In this document: piece by piece, positions 7,612 to 17,317 of the stretch
Position numbering within the stretch: the stretch's first letter is position 1
How the letters are laid out: the number at the start of each line of letters is the position of its first letter
Source of the DNA: Pseudomonas fluorescens
GTDB lineage: Bacteria > Pseudomonadota > Gammaproteobacteria > Pseudomonadales > Pseudomonadaceae
Assembly: GCF_001648775.1 (NCBI RefSeq)
Contig: NZ_LVEJ01000010.1
Coordinates: 496,001-560,000 of the forward strand
DNA: 64,000 bases
Reading direction: 5' to 3'
Program-made: the position numbers and the translations under genes
Notes under the pieces: generated by a model
What the model was told of the DNA's origin: nothing
Database searches by the model: none
What the model saw: only the letters and a program-made list of their open reading frames with translations

Positions 7612-10376
7612 ACCAAACGCTCATTCAGCCGCTGCGCGCGACCTTGCGCCTGCAATTTCATAAAGGCTTCACCCTCGAACACGCGGTGCCGCTGGTGCCG
7701 TACTTTGCCCGCCTCGGCATCAGCCACATTTATGCCTCGCCGCTGCTCGCGGCGCGGGCCGGATCGATGCACGGCTACGACGTGGTCGACCCGACGCAAG
7801 TCAATCCGGAACTCGGTGGTGAAGCGGCGCTGCGGCGTTTGGTCAGCACCCTGCGCCAACACAACATGGGGCTGATCCTCGACATCGTCTCCAACCACAT
7901 GGCGGTCGGTGGCAAAGACAATCCGTGGTGGCTGGATCTGTTGGAGTGGGGACGCCTGAGCCCTTACGGCGAGTTCTTCGACATTCAGTGGCATTCGCCC
8001 GACCCATTGATGGAAGGTCAATTGCTGTTGCCGTTTCTCGGCAGCGATTACGGTGTGGCGTTGCAGGAAGGCACGCTGAAACTGCTGTTCAACGCGCAGA
8101 CCGGCAGCTTTTACGTCGAACATTACGACCACCACTTCCCGATCTGCCCGAACGATTACGGCGAGTTGCTCAAATCCGAGGAAGCGCTGAAGCCCTTGGC
8201 CGATCGCTTCAGCACCCTCAGCTATCAGACCGACGCCCATTCACTGGCGAAGCCGCTGAAAGACGAGTTGCGGCAACTGGCGACTGAAACGGCAATCGCC
8301 GAGGCCATCCACAACAACCTCAAGCAATACGACTCGACCACCGAGGCAGGCTTCGCCAAGCTGCATCAGTTGCTCGAACGCCAGAGCTATCGCCTCGCCA
8401 GTTGGCGTACGGCGGCGGATGACATCAACTGGCGGCGCTTCTTCGACATCAACGAACTCGGCGGGCTGCGCGTCGAACGCCCGGCGGTGTTCGAAGCCAC
8501 CCACGGCAAAATCTTCCAGTTGATCAGCGAAGGCCTGGTCGACGGCTTGCGTATCGACCACATCGATGGCCTCGCCGATCCGCGTGGTTATTGCCGCAAA
8601 CTGCGCCGCCGTGTCGATCTGCTTGCACCGGGCCGGCATCTGCCGATCTACGTCGAGAAGATCCTCGGCGCCGGGGAAACCCTGCACCGCGACTGGGCGG
8701 TGGACGGCACCACCGGGTATGAATTCATGAATCAGTTGTCGTTGCTGCAACACGATCCGGCGGGCGAATACGTGCTCGGTGATCTGTGGCAACGGCGCAG
8801 CGAACGCCCGGCGGCGTTCATCGAAGAAGCGCAACTGGCGCGCCAGCAGATTCTCAACGGCTCACTGGCCAGCGATTGCGAAAGCGTCGCCCAGGCCCTG
8901 CTACAAGTAGCGCGCGATGACTTGATGACCCGCGACCTGACCCTCGGTGCGATCCGCCGAGTGTTGCAGGCGTTGATCGTGCACTTCCCGGTGTATCGCA
9001 CGTACATCAGCGCCATGGGCCGTTCGGCGCAAGACGAGGTGTTTTTCCAGCAGGCCATGGACGGCGCTCGGCAAACGCTGAGCGAGGCCGATTGGTCAGT
9101 GCTCGACTGTGTAGCGGCGTGGCTCGGTGGCACGCCGTGGCGACGCAAGCCGCGCGGGCGCTCACGCAAGATCCTCAAACACGCCTGCGTCCGTTTTCAG
9201 CAACTGACCTCGCCGGCCGCCGCCAAAGCCGTGGAAGACACCGCGCTGTATCGCTCGGCGGTGCTGCTGTCGCGTAACGATGTCGGCTACAACACCGAGC
9301 AGTTCAGCGCACCGGTCAGCGACTTCCATGCGGTCAATCAACAGCGCCTCAGCGAGTTTCCCGACAACTTGTTGGCCACCGCGACCCACGACCACAAACG
9401 CGGCGAAGACACCCGCGCGCGGCTCGCCGTGCTCAGCGAGCGCAGCCATTGGTACGCCGAGCAGATCGAGTTGTGGCGCGCCCTCGCCCGGCCGGTGCGC
9501 AGCGACGATCAACAGCCGTCGAGCGGCGATGAGTTGATCCTCTATCAAGCCTTGCTCGGCAGTTGGCCGCTGGATCTGCACGAAGCCGATCAGGCCGGGT
9601 TTGCCGACTACGCCAAACGCATTTGGCAGTGGCAACAGAAAGCCCTGCGTGAAGCCAAGCTGCAAAGCAGCTGGAGTGCGCCGAACGAAGCCTATGAAAA
9701 CGCCGCGCAGGCCTTCACTGAGCGATTGCTCACCGGTGCAGAAGGCGAACTGCTGCGCGCGGCGCTGGCCAAGACCGTCAACAGTATTGCTGCTGCCGGT
9801 GCCCTCAATGGTTTGGCGCAAACCTTGCTGCGCATGACCGTGCCGGGGGTGCCGGATCTGTATCAGGGCAATGAGTTCTGGGATTTCAGCCTGGTCGATC
9901 CGGACAACCGCCGGCCGGTGGATTACCCCGCTCGCGAGCAGGCCTTGCAGGAGCAACTGCCACCTGTGGAATTGCTGGCGAACTGGCGTGACGGGCGCAT
10001 CAAGCAAGCTTTGATCAGCGAGGTGCTGAACCTGCGCGTCGAGCATGCCGAATTGTTCCGGCGCGGCACCTATCAGGCGCTGGAGGTGCTCGGCAGTCAG
10101 GCGCACAACGTGCTCGCGTTTACCCGTGAGCATGAGGGGAAACAGGCCATCGTGATCGTACCGATCCGTTGCGCCAGCCTGCTGGAAAACGGTGCTGTAC
10201 CTCAGGTCGATGCGCTGCGCTGGGGCGATACGCGGGTGGTTTTACCGTTCGCCGCCTCTGACACAAACCTGAAGGGACTTTTTTCAAGCGGTGCAGTCAC
10301 AAAAAACAGGGAGCTGAATATCAGCGACGCGCTGGGGGATGTCCCGGTCAATCTCTTTATCCAACACTTAACGTAA
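7608..10376 (+). CDS. treY: Malto-oligosyltrehalose synthase
   Basis: Intramolecular transglucosidase that turns the reducing-end alpha-1,4 bond of a maltodextrin into an alpha,alpha-1,1 bond, the first step of TreY/TreZ trehalose synthesis. 922 residues, within the family's range. The start region has TLRLQFHKGFTLEHA. The nucleophile is in DGLRIDHIDGLADPRGY (about residue 316), the acid in YVEKILGAGE (about 351), and the family-specific ATHDHKRGEDTRARL is near 592. It is coupled to malQ by a 4-base overlap. The last roughly 60 residues are less conserved in look. Confidence 0.95.
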   Translation: MNQTLIQPLRATLRLQFHKGFTLEHAVPLVPYFARLGISHIYASPLLAARAGSMHGYDVVDPTQVNPELGGEAALRRLVSTLRQHNMGLILDIVSNHMAVGGKDNPWWLDLLEWGRLSPYGEFFDIQWHSPDPLMEGQLLLPFLGSDYGVALQEGTLKLLFNAQTGSFYVEHYDHHFPICPNDYGELLKSEEALKPLADRFSTLSYQTDAHSLAKPLKDELRQLATETAIAEAIHNNLKQYDSTTEAGFAKLHQLLERQSYRLASWRTAADDINWRRFFDINELGGLRVERPAVFEATHGKIFQLISEGLVDGLRIDHIDGLADPRGYCRKLRRRVDLLAPGRHLPIYVEKILGAGETLHRDWAVDGTTGYEFMNQLSLLQHDPAGEYVLGDLWQRRSERPAAFIEEAQLARQQILNGSLASDCESVAQALLQVARDDLMTRDLTLGAIRRVLQALIVHFPVYRTYISAMGRSAQDEVFFQQAMDGARQTLSEADWSVLDCVAAWLGGTPWRRKPRGRSRKILKHACVRFQQLTSPAAAKAVEDTALYRSAVLLSRNDVGYNTEQFSAPVSDFHAVNQQRLSEFPDNLLATATHDHKRGEDTRARLAVLSERSHWYAEQIELWRALARPVRSDDQQPSSGDELILYQALLGSWPLDLHEADQAGFADYAKRIWQWQQKALREAKLQSSWSAPNEAYENAAQAFTERLLTGAEGELLRAALAKTVNSIAAAGALNGLAQTLLRMTVPGVPDLYQGNEFWDFSLVDPDNRRPVDYPAREQALQEQLPPVELLANWRDGRIKQALISEVLNLRVEHAELFRRGTYQALEVLGSQAHNVLAFTREHEGKQAIVIVPIRCASLLENGAVPQVDALRWGDTRVVLPFAASDTNLKGLFSSGAVTKNRELNISDALGDVPVNLFIQHLT

Positions 10377-10403
10377 GCATCAGTTCAGTTCAGGAGCATT
10401 GCG

Positions 10404-10718
10404 ATGAGTACCGACGATAAACGCATTCGCGAATTCGCCTATCAAATCTGGGAGTCGGAAGGTCAGCCCGAAGGTCAGGAGGCGCGCCACTGGGAGATGG
10501 CACGCAAGCTGGCAGAAGCGGAAGCGCTGGCACCGAAGAAGCCACCGAAAGCGGCGGGCAGCAAAACCGCTGGCAAGACCGCTGAGGTCAAGGCCCCGGC
10601 CGCCAAACCGAAACCTGCGGCCAAAGCCAAACCGACCAGTGCCGCCAAAGTGATTCCCCCGGGCGAAAAAGCCGCCGAGAAAAAGCCTCGGGCGCCGAAG
10701 AAGCCTTCGGCGATCTGA
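10404..10718 (+). CDS. DUF2934 domain-containing small protein
   Basis: 104 residues. The N-terminal 40 residues (DKRIREFAYQIWESEGQPEG...HWEMARKLAEAEA) match the short helical DUF2934 pattern often seen beside stress and trehalose genes in Pseudomonas. The rest is a Lys/Ala/Pro-rich tail resembling a histone-like, nucleic-acid-binding tail. A CAGGAG ribosome site precedes the ATG and the gene lies 27 bases behind treY. The function is unknown; the basic tail suggests DNA or RNA binding, which is inference. Confidence 0.85.
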   Translation: MSTDDKRIREFAYQIWESEGQPEGQEARHWEMARKLAEAEALAPKKPPKAAGSKTAGKTAEVKAPAAKPKPAAKAKPTSAAKVIPPGEKAAEKKPRAPKKPSAI

Positions 10719-10805
10719 CGCTAAACCGATTATTGAACTGAATGAATGTGTGGCGGGCTCGCTCGCCACCGTGGGCTGACTCGCCCTGAAGAAATACACA
10801 AATCC

Positions 10806-10899
10806 CTTGTGGGAGCGAGCTTGCTCGCGAATGCGATCTGCCATTCAACATTGAAGTCGACTGACACTCCGCCTTCGCGAGCAGGCTCGCTCCCACAGG
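10806..10899. repeat. REPIN
   Basis: Inverted REP pair GTGGGAGCGAGCTTGCTCGCGAA ... TTCGCGAGCAGGCTCGCTCCC, between the DUF2934 gene and glgX; it may separate their transcripts. Confidence 0.9.
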
Positions 10900-10945
10900 G
10901 GAAACAGTGTTAACCGAACTACCCCCGATTTTTGCAGGAGCAATC

Positions 10946-13105
<2,160 letters not shown>

Positions 13106-13106
13106 T

Positions 13107-14105
13107 ATGGATCTGCACAGTTATCTGGCCCGCCGCCCAACGGATTATCCCGACACCGTAGCCCTCGGCGGGTGCCTGCGGGCATTGGTCGAGGCCGGCC
13201 TCGATCGTTTGCCGTTGCCGGGCAGCGGCCACACGCTGGAGCGTTTCCAGCGTCTGGCCGACGTCGCCGGGCATGATCTGGGCTTGTGCAAACTCTACGA
13301 AGGCCACACCGATGCACTGGCGATCATCGAACAGCTCGGTGGCTCGCCAACCCCGGGAAGTACCTGGGGCATGTGGGCCGCCGAGCCGCCGCAAGCGCGG
13401 GTGAAAGTCAGCCCGAACGGGCACATGGTCACGTTGAACGGGCGCAAGGCCTGGTGTTCTGGCGCAGCGGTGCTCAGCCATGCGTTGCTCACGGCGTGGG
13501 ACGCCCATGACCAGCAGCAACTGGTCGCCGTGGCACTCGACCAACCCGGCGTGAGCGTCACCGATCAAGGCTGGCAAGCCGTGGGCATGGCCGCCACCGG
13601 CAGCGTCGAGGTGTTATTTGAAGGCGCCGAAGCTCAGGCCATCGGCAATCCCGGCGATTACTTGCAGCGGCCGGGTTTCTGGCAAGGCGGGATCGGCATT
13701 GCGGCGTGCTGGTACGGCGTCGCGCAACAGATCGCCGCACGCTTGCGCCAACACTCGGCGCAGCGGGAAGAGCCGCACGCCCTCGCCCACCTCGGCGCCG
13801 TCGACAGTGCGTTGCAGGCCGCCGCCGATGTGCTGCGGTTCAGCGCTTTGCAAATCGATGCGCACCCCGATGACAACGCCGAATTGCTCGCCCGCCGTGC
13901 CCGCGCGGTGGTCGAGCAGTCTGTGGAGCAGGTGATCCGCGAAGTCGGTCGCGCACTCGGCGCCGGCCCTTACTGCAAGGACCGCCATTTCGCGCAACTG
14001 GTCGCCGACCTGCCGGTATTCCTGCGGCAAAGTCATGCCGAGCGCGATCTGGCCGCGCTCGGCCAATTGATCGCGCAACAACCCGCCGAGGTCTGGTCGC
14101 TATGA
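13107..14105 (+). CDS. Acyl-CoA dehydrogenase-like flavoprotein
   Basis: 332 residues from the ATG at 13107; an in-frame ATG at 13092 inside the glgX end is the alternative. The overall layout (N-terminal helices, a middle beta region with WCSGAAVLSHALLTAWD and GMAATGSVEVLFEGA, C-terminal helical bundle) fits the acyl-CoA dehydrogenase fold. That family uses FAD to desaturate acyl thioesters or oxidise related substrates. It is shorter than typical family members (about 380), and I could not locate the catalytic Glu with confidence. It starts 1 base after glgX and overlaps the PIG-L gene by ATGA, so it is translationally tied to both. The real substrate is unknown. Confidence 0.75.
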   Translation: MDLHSYLARRPTDYPDTVALGGCLRALVEAGLDRLPLPGSGHTLERFQRLADVAGHDLGLCKLYEGHTDALAIIEQLGGSPTPGSTWGMWAAEPPQARVKVSPNGHMVTLNGRKAWCSGAAVLSHALLTAWDAHDQQQLVAVALDQPGVSVTDQGWQAVGMAATGSVEVLFEGAEAQAIGNPGDYLQRPGFWQGGIGIAACWYGVAQQIAARLRQHSAQREEPHALAHLGAVDSALQAAADVLRFSALQIDAHPDDNAELLARRARAVVEQSVEQVIREVGRALGAGPYCKDRHFAQLVADLPVFLRQSHAERDLAALGQLIAQQPAEVWSL

Positions 14106-14860
14106 GAAGCAATCCAATCGTCGGCCAAGGCACGTCGTTGCATCAGTGGCAAGCCTCGCGGCATCTGGCCGAGGTGCCCAACATCGACATTCTTGAACTG
14201 GTGCCGCCCGGTTCGCGCGCGGTGATCGTCGCCCCACACCCGGACGACGAGGTGCTCGGCTGCGGTGGCTTGCTGCAATTGCTGGCGAACGCCGGCCGGG
14301 ATTTACAGCTGATTTCGGTCACTGACGGCAGCGCCAGCCACCCCGGTTCCGCGCGCTGGCCGGTCGAGCGGCTCAGCGTGGTGCGCCCGCAGGAATCCGC
14401 CGAAGCGCTGCGCCGCCTCGGCCTGCCGATGCATCGGTTGAAATGGCTGCGGGGCGGTTTCAGCGACACGCAGGTCGCCGCGCAGGAACACGCGCTGAGC
14501 GACTTCATCGAAAGTCATCTGCGCCCCGGCGACGTCGTGTTTACCACATGGTGCGAGGACGGCCATGGCGATCACGAAGCCGTGGGCCGCGCCAGTCTTG
14601 CGGCGGCTCGGCGGATCGGCGCGACCTGCCATGAACTGCCTGTGTGGACCTGGCACTGGGCCGCTCCCGAAGACGCCGGCGTGCCGTGGCACCGGGCGCG
14701 CAAGATTGCCCTGACGCCGGCGCAAGTCGCGCGCAAACGCCACGCGGTGCACGCCTTCGCCAGCCAACTGGAAGGCGACCCCGACGCCGGGCTCGCGCCG
14801 GTACTGGCGCCTTACGTGATCGATCGCCTGCTGCAACCCTTCGAAGTGGTGTTTCTATGA
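14102..14860 (+). CDS. PIG-L family deacetylase
   Basis: 252 residues. The zinc-site motif APHPDDEVLGCGG is near residues 43-55: His and the second Asp bind metal and the first Asp is the catalytic base in this family. A downstream DGHGDHEAVGRA supplies the third metal ligand His. PIG-L/MshB-type enzymes remove acetyl groups from N-acetylglucosamine-containing molecules. It overlaps the preceding dehydrogenase-like gene (14102-14105) and the following methyltransferase (14857-14860), so all three are coupled. The motif set is intact, unlike the paralogue at 16294-17052. The substrate is not known; a glycosyl-amine is inferred from the family. Confidence 0.88.
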   Translation: MRSNPIVGQGTSLHQWQASRHLAEVPNIDILELVPPGSRAVIVAPHPDDEVLGCGGLLQLLANAGRDLQLISVTDGSASHPGSARWPVERLSVVRPQESAEALRRLGLPMHRLKWLRGGFSDTQVAAQEHALSDFIESHLRPGDVVFTTWCEDGHGDHEAVGRASLAAARRIGATCHELPVWTWHWAAPEDAGVPWHRARKIALTPAQVARKRHAVHAFASQLEGDPDAGLAPVLAPYVIDRLLQPFEVVFL

Positions 14861-15456
14861 GTGTCGACGATCGTTACTTCGAAGGCCTGTTCGCCGGCAA
14901 CGACGACCCATGGGCGTTTCGCCAACGCTGGTACGAGCAACGCAAACGCGCAATCACCCTCGCCGCCCTGCCGCGTGCACGCTATCGGGCGATCTTCGAA
15001 CCGGGCTGTGCCAATGGCGAGTTAAGCGCGGAACTGGCGGCGCGCTGTGACCGCCTGTTGTGTTGCGACACCGCAAGCGCGGCGGTCAATCTGGCGCGCA
15101 CCCGTTTGAGCCTGTTCGACCACGCCGAAGTCCGGCAAAACCGACTTCCCGGCGACTGGCCGGAGGAAAAATTCGATCTGATTGTATTTAGCGAGATCGG
15201 CTACTACCTCGATGGCAAAGATCTGACAGAAGTGGTGCGCCGCATCAGTGATTCCCTGAGCGCAGACGGCCAATTACTGGCCTGTCACTGGCGCCCGCCC
15301 ATCGAAGATTGCCCGTTGAACGCCCGGCAGGTGCATGACCTGATCCATGAACAATTACACCTGCCGCGCCTGGTTTTGCATCAGGAAGCGGACTTCATCC
15401 TTGAGGTATGGAGCCGCGAACCGCGCTCCGTGGCGGCACTGGAGGGCTTGCGATGA
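14857..15456 (+). CDS. Class I SAM-dependent methyltransferase (NodS-like)
   Basis: 199 residues from the ATG overlapping the PIG-L stop. Motif I is IFEPGCANGELSAELA (about residues 46-61), with the acidic residue of motif II in LLCCDTAS and motif IV in FDLIVFSEIGYYL. Size and motif style resemble the NodS group, N-methyltransferases acting on deacetylated chito-oligosaccharides; the pairing with a deacetylase and a glycosyltransferase fits that, but the substrate is inference. Its stop overlaps the glycosyltransferase start as ATGA (15453-15456). Confidence 0.85.
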   Translation: MSVDDRYFEGLFAGNDDPWAFRQRWYEQRKRAITLAALPRARYRAIFEPGCANGELSAELAARCDRLLCCDTASAAVNLARTRLSLFDHAEVRQNRLPGDWPEEKFDLIVFSEIGYYLDGKDLTEVVRRISDSLSADGQLLACHWRPPIEDCPLNARQVHDLIHEQLHLPRLVLHQEADFILEVWSREPRSVAALEGLR

Positions 15457-16112
15457 TCGGCATTCTGATTCCCGCGCATAACGAAGAAGACCTGCTCGAT
15501 GAGTGCCTTACCGCCGCGCTGCGGGCCAGTAAACACGGGCTACTCGCCGGCGAGCCGGTCGAAGTGCTGGTGGTGCTCGACAGCTGCACCGACCGCTCGG
15601 CGCAGATTGTCAGCGGCTATCCGGTGCTGAGTCTGAGCATCGACGCGCGCAACGTCGGCCAGGCGCGCGCCGCCGGAGCGCGGCTGTTGCTCGAGCGTGG
15701 CGCGCGCTGGATCTCCTGCTCGGACGCCGACAGCCGCGTGGCCGATGACTGGCTGGTGGCACAACTGGGGCTTGGCGCCGACGCGGTTTGTGGCACAGTG
15801 ACCGTCGAACACTGGCATGAGTCGTTTGATCAGGCCGCGCAGATTCGTTATCACCGCCACTATCAGGCCCGCGATGGCCATCGGCATATTCACGGGGCAA
15901 ACCTGGGCATCAGCGCTGACGCCTATCGTTGGGCCGGCGGCTTTAAACCGCTGGTGTGCGACGAAGATGTGCAGTTAGTGCGCGAACTGGAGCTGTCCGG
16001 GGCCAACATCGCCTGGAGCCACCGTCCGCAGGTTCACACCAGCGCGCGTCTGGACGCCCGCGCACGTGGCGGGTTTGGCGACTATTTGCGACAACTGGCA
16101 CAGATGGAATAA
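15453..16112 (+). CDS. Family 2 glycosyltransferase
   Basis: 219 residues. The N-terminal GT-A nucleotide-sugar fold begins MIGILIPAHNEEDLLDECL, continues through VLVVLDSCTDRS, and has the metal-binding DxD-type SCSDADSRV near residue 92 and the acidic CDEDVQLVRELE near 170. There are no membrane segments, so it is a cytosolic or peripheral enzyme. It ends the run of four overlapped genes that begins with the acyl-CoA dehydrogenase-like gene. Donor and acceptor are unknown. The set deacetylase, methyltransferase, glycosyltransferase and acyl-CoA dehydrogenase-like protein suggests synthesis or tailoring of a small glycolipid or amino-sugar product. Confidence 0.88.
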   Translation: MIGILIPAHNEEDLLDECLTAALRASKHGLLAGEPVEVLVVLDSCTDRSAQIVSGYPVLSLSIDARNVGQARAAGARLLLERGARWISCSDADSRVADDWLVAQLGLGADAVCGTVTVEHWHESFDQAAQIRYHRHYQARDGHRHIHGANLGISADAYRWAGGFKPLVCDEDVQLVRELELSGANIAWSHRPQVHTSARLDARARGGFGDYLRQLAQME

Positions 16113-16293
16113 AAAAAACCGGCGCAGATTGATCTGTGACGCGACGAATTCAGGTTCATCAGCAATACTCTGCTGCGCGGCAATCCAGGGTTCGGAGCGT
16201 CGCAAGGCAATCAACCCGCCTTCAAGGGTCGGCGCCCGGCAATCTCTGCCCTGCCTCCGACTGAGGGCCAGATACAACAAGGACGTCGCACCC

Positions 16294-17052
16294 ATGAAAC
16301 CGTTATCCCTCAGCGAAAACAGCCTGCCGGCGCAAATCTGGAACAGCGCCCGACAAATCGACAACATCCCCGTCATCAACACCCGCAGCCTGGTCCCCGA
16401 CGGCGCTCGCGCGGTGGTCATCGCCCCGCATCCGGGTGATGAAGTGGTGACCTGCGGCGGCCTCCTGCAATTACTCTCCAGCCTCGGCCACCCCCTGCAA
16501 CTGCTCTCCATCACCGATGGCAGCGCCAGCCACCCCGGCTCCCGGCAATGGTCGGAAAAACGCCTGAGCGTGTTCCGCCCGCAAGAAAGCGTCGAAGCCC
16601 TGCGCCGCCTCGGCTTGCCCATGCACAGCCTGAAATGGGTGCGCGGCGGCTTCACCGACAACGCCTTGAGCGATCAGGCCGATCAACTCACCGAATTCAT
16701 CAGCCGCTACCTGCGCCCCGGCGACGTGGTCTTCAGCACCTGGCGCGGCGACGGCAACGACGACCATGAAGCGGTCGGCCGCGCCAGCGCCAGAGCCGCA
16801 GAACTGACCGGCGCCACCTTCCACGACGTGCCGGTCTGGGCCTGGCACTGGCCGGAGCGCGAACACACACTGATCCCTTGGGAACGCGCCCGCAAACTGC
16901 GCCTCGACACCTGGACCGTCGCGCGCAAAAGCCACGCCACCCATGCCTACGCCAGTCAGCTTAAGGGCGAACCGGCGATCGGCATTGCGCCGATGTTGCC
17001 GCCGGTGCTTCTGGAGCGGATGCGGTTGCCTTACGAAATCGTTTTTGTCTGA
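16294..17052 (+). CDS. PIG-L family protein with altered active-site motif
   Basis: 252 residues, a clear paralogue of the gene at 14102-14860 (shared ITDGSASHPGS, RPQES.EALRRLGLPMH, VGRAS and VPVWAWHW). The zinc motif reads APHPGDEVVTCGG: the first Asp of HPDDE, the catalytic base in the family, is Gly here, while the metal-binding His, the second Asp and the downstream DDHEAVGRA are kept. It may bind metal without efficient hydrolysis. The start at 16294 is supported by AAGGACG about 9 bases upstream. A 181-base gap separates it from the glycosyltransferase gene, so it may have its own promoter. It ends before a terminator. Confidence 0.85.
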   Translation: MKPLSLSENSLPAQIWNSARQIDNIPVINTRSLVPDGARAVVIAPHPGDEVVTCGGLLQLLSSLGHPLQLLSITDGSASHPGSRQWSEKRLSVFRPQESVEALRRLGLPMHSLKWVRGGFTDNALSDQADQLTEFISRYLRPGDVVFSTWRGDGNDDHEAVGRASARAAELTGATFHDVPVWAWHWPEREHTLIPWERARKLRLDTWTVARKSHATHAYASQLKGEPAIGIAPMLPPVLLERMRLPYEIVFV

Positions 17053-17072
17053 GTCTCTGCAGCAGCGCAGCA

Positions 17073-17101
17073 CCCTGTGGGAGCGAGCCTGCTCGCGAAG
17101 G
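17073..17101. repeat. Single REP element
   Basis: One copy of the REP core (GTGGGAGCGAGCCTGCTCGCG), directly followed by a stretch repeated at 21352-21518. It marks the left edge of the accessory cassette. Confidence 0.85.
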
Positions 17102-17134
17102 CTGACTTACAGGCAACACCTGCCATCAGATCGA

Positions 17135-17172
17135 ACAAACCGCCGCCCCTTTAGCTAGGACGGCGGTTTTTG
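17135..17172 (+). terminator. Rho-independent terminator
   Basis: CCGCCG (17140-17145) pairs with CGGCGG just before TTTTTGTC, with upstream A's opposing the T run, so it may work both ways. It closes the PIG-L transcript and is nearly duplicated at 21411-21449. Confidence 0.8.
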
Positions 17173-17223
17173 TCGTTCTCAGGCTTCGACATCCATGACC
17201 ATTCATCTGGAAACGGCCCTCAC

Positions 17224-17268
17224 CTGTCAGATCTGACAGTAGGCAACCACTGCATCCTGATGTGTGAT
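17224..17268 (+). promoter_or_regulatory. lux-box-like palindrome plus -10 element (copy 1)
   Basis: The 16-bp perfect palindrome CTGTCAGATCTGACAG (17224-17239) has the CT-N12-AG form of LuxR/LasR-type boxes. Exactly 23 bases later is TGTGAT (17263-17268), placed as a -10 would be if the box were centred near -42. The large-gene start follows about 50 bases later. Confidence 0.6.
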
Positions 17269-17317
17269 GAACCTCGTCCGCAAGGGCTCAAGGCTCATTA
17301 CCCACCAGGAGAAAATG

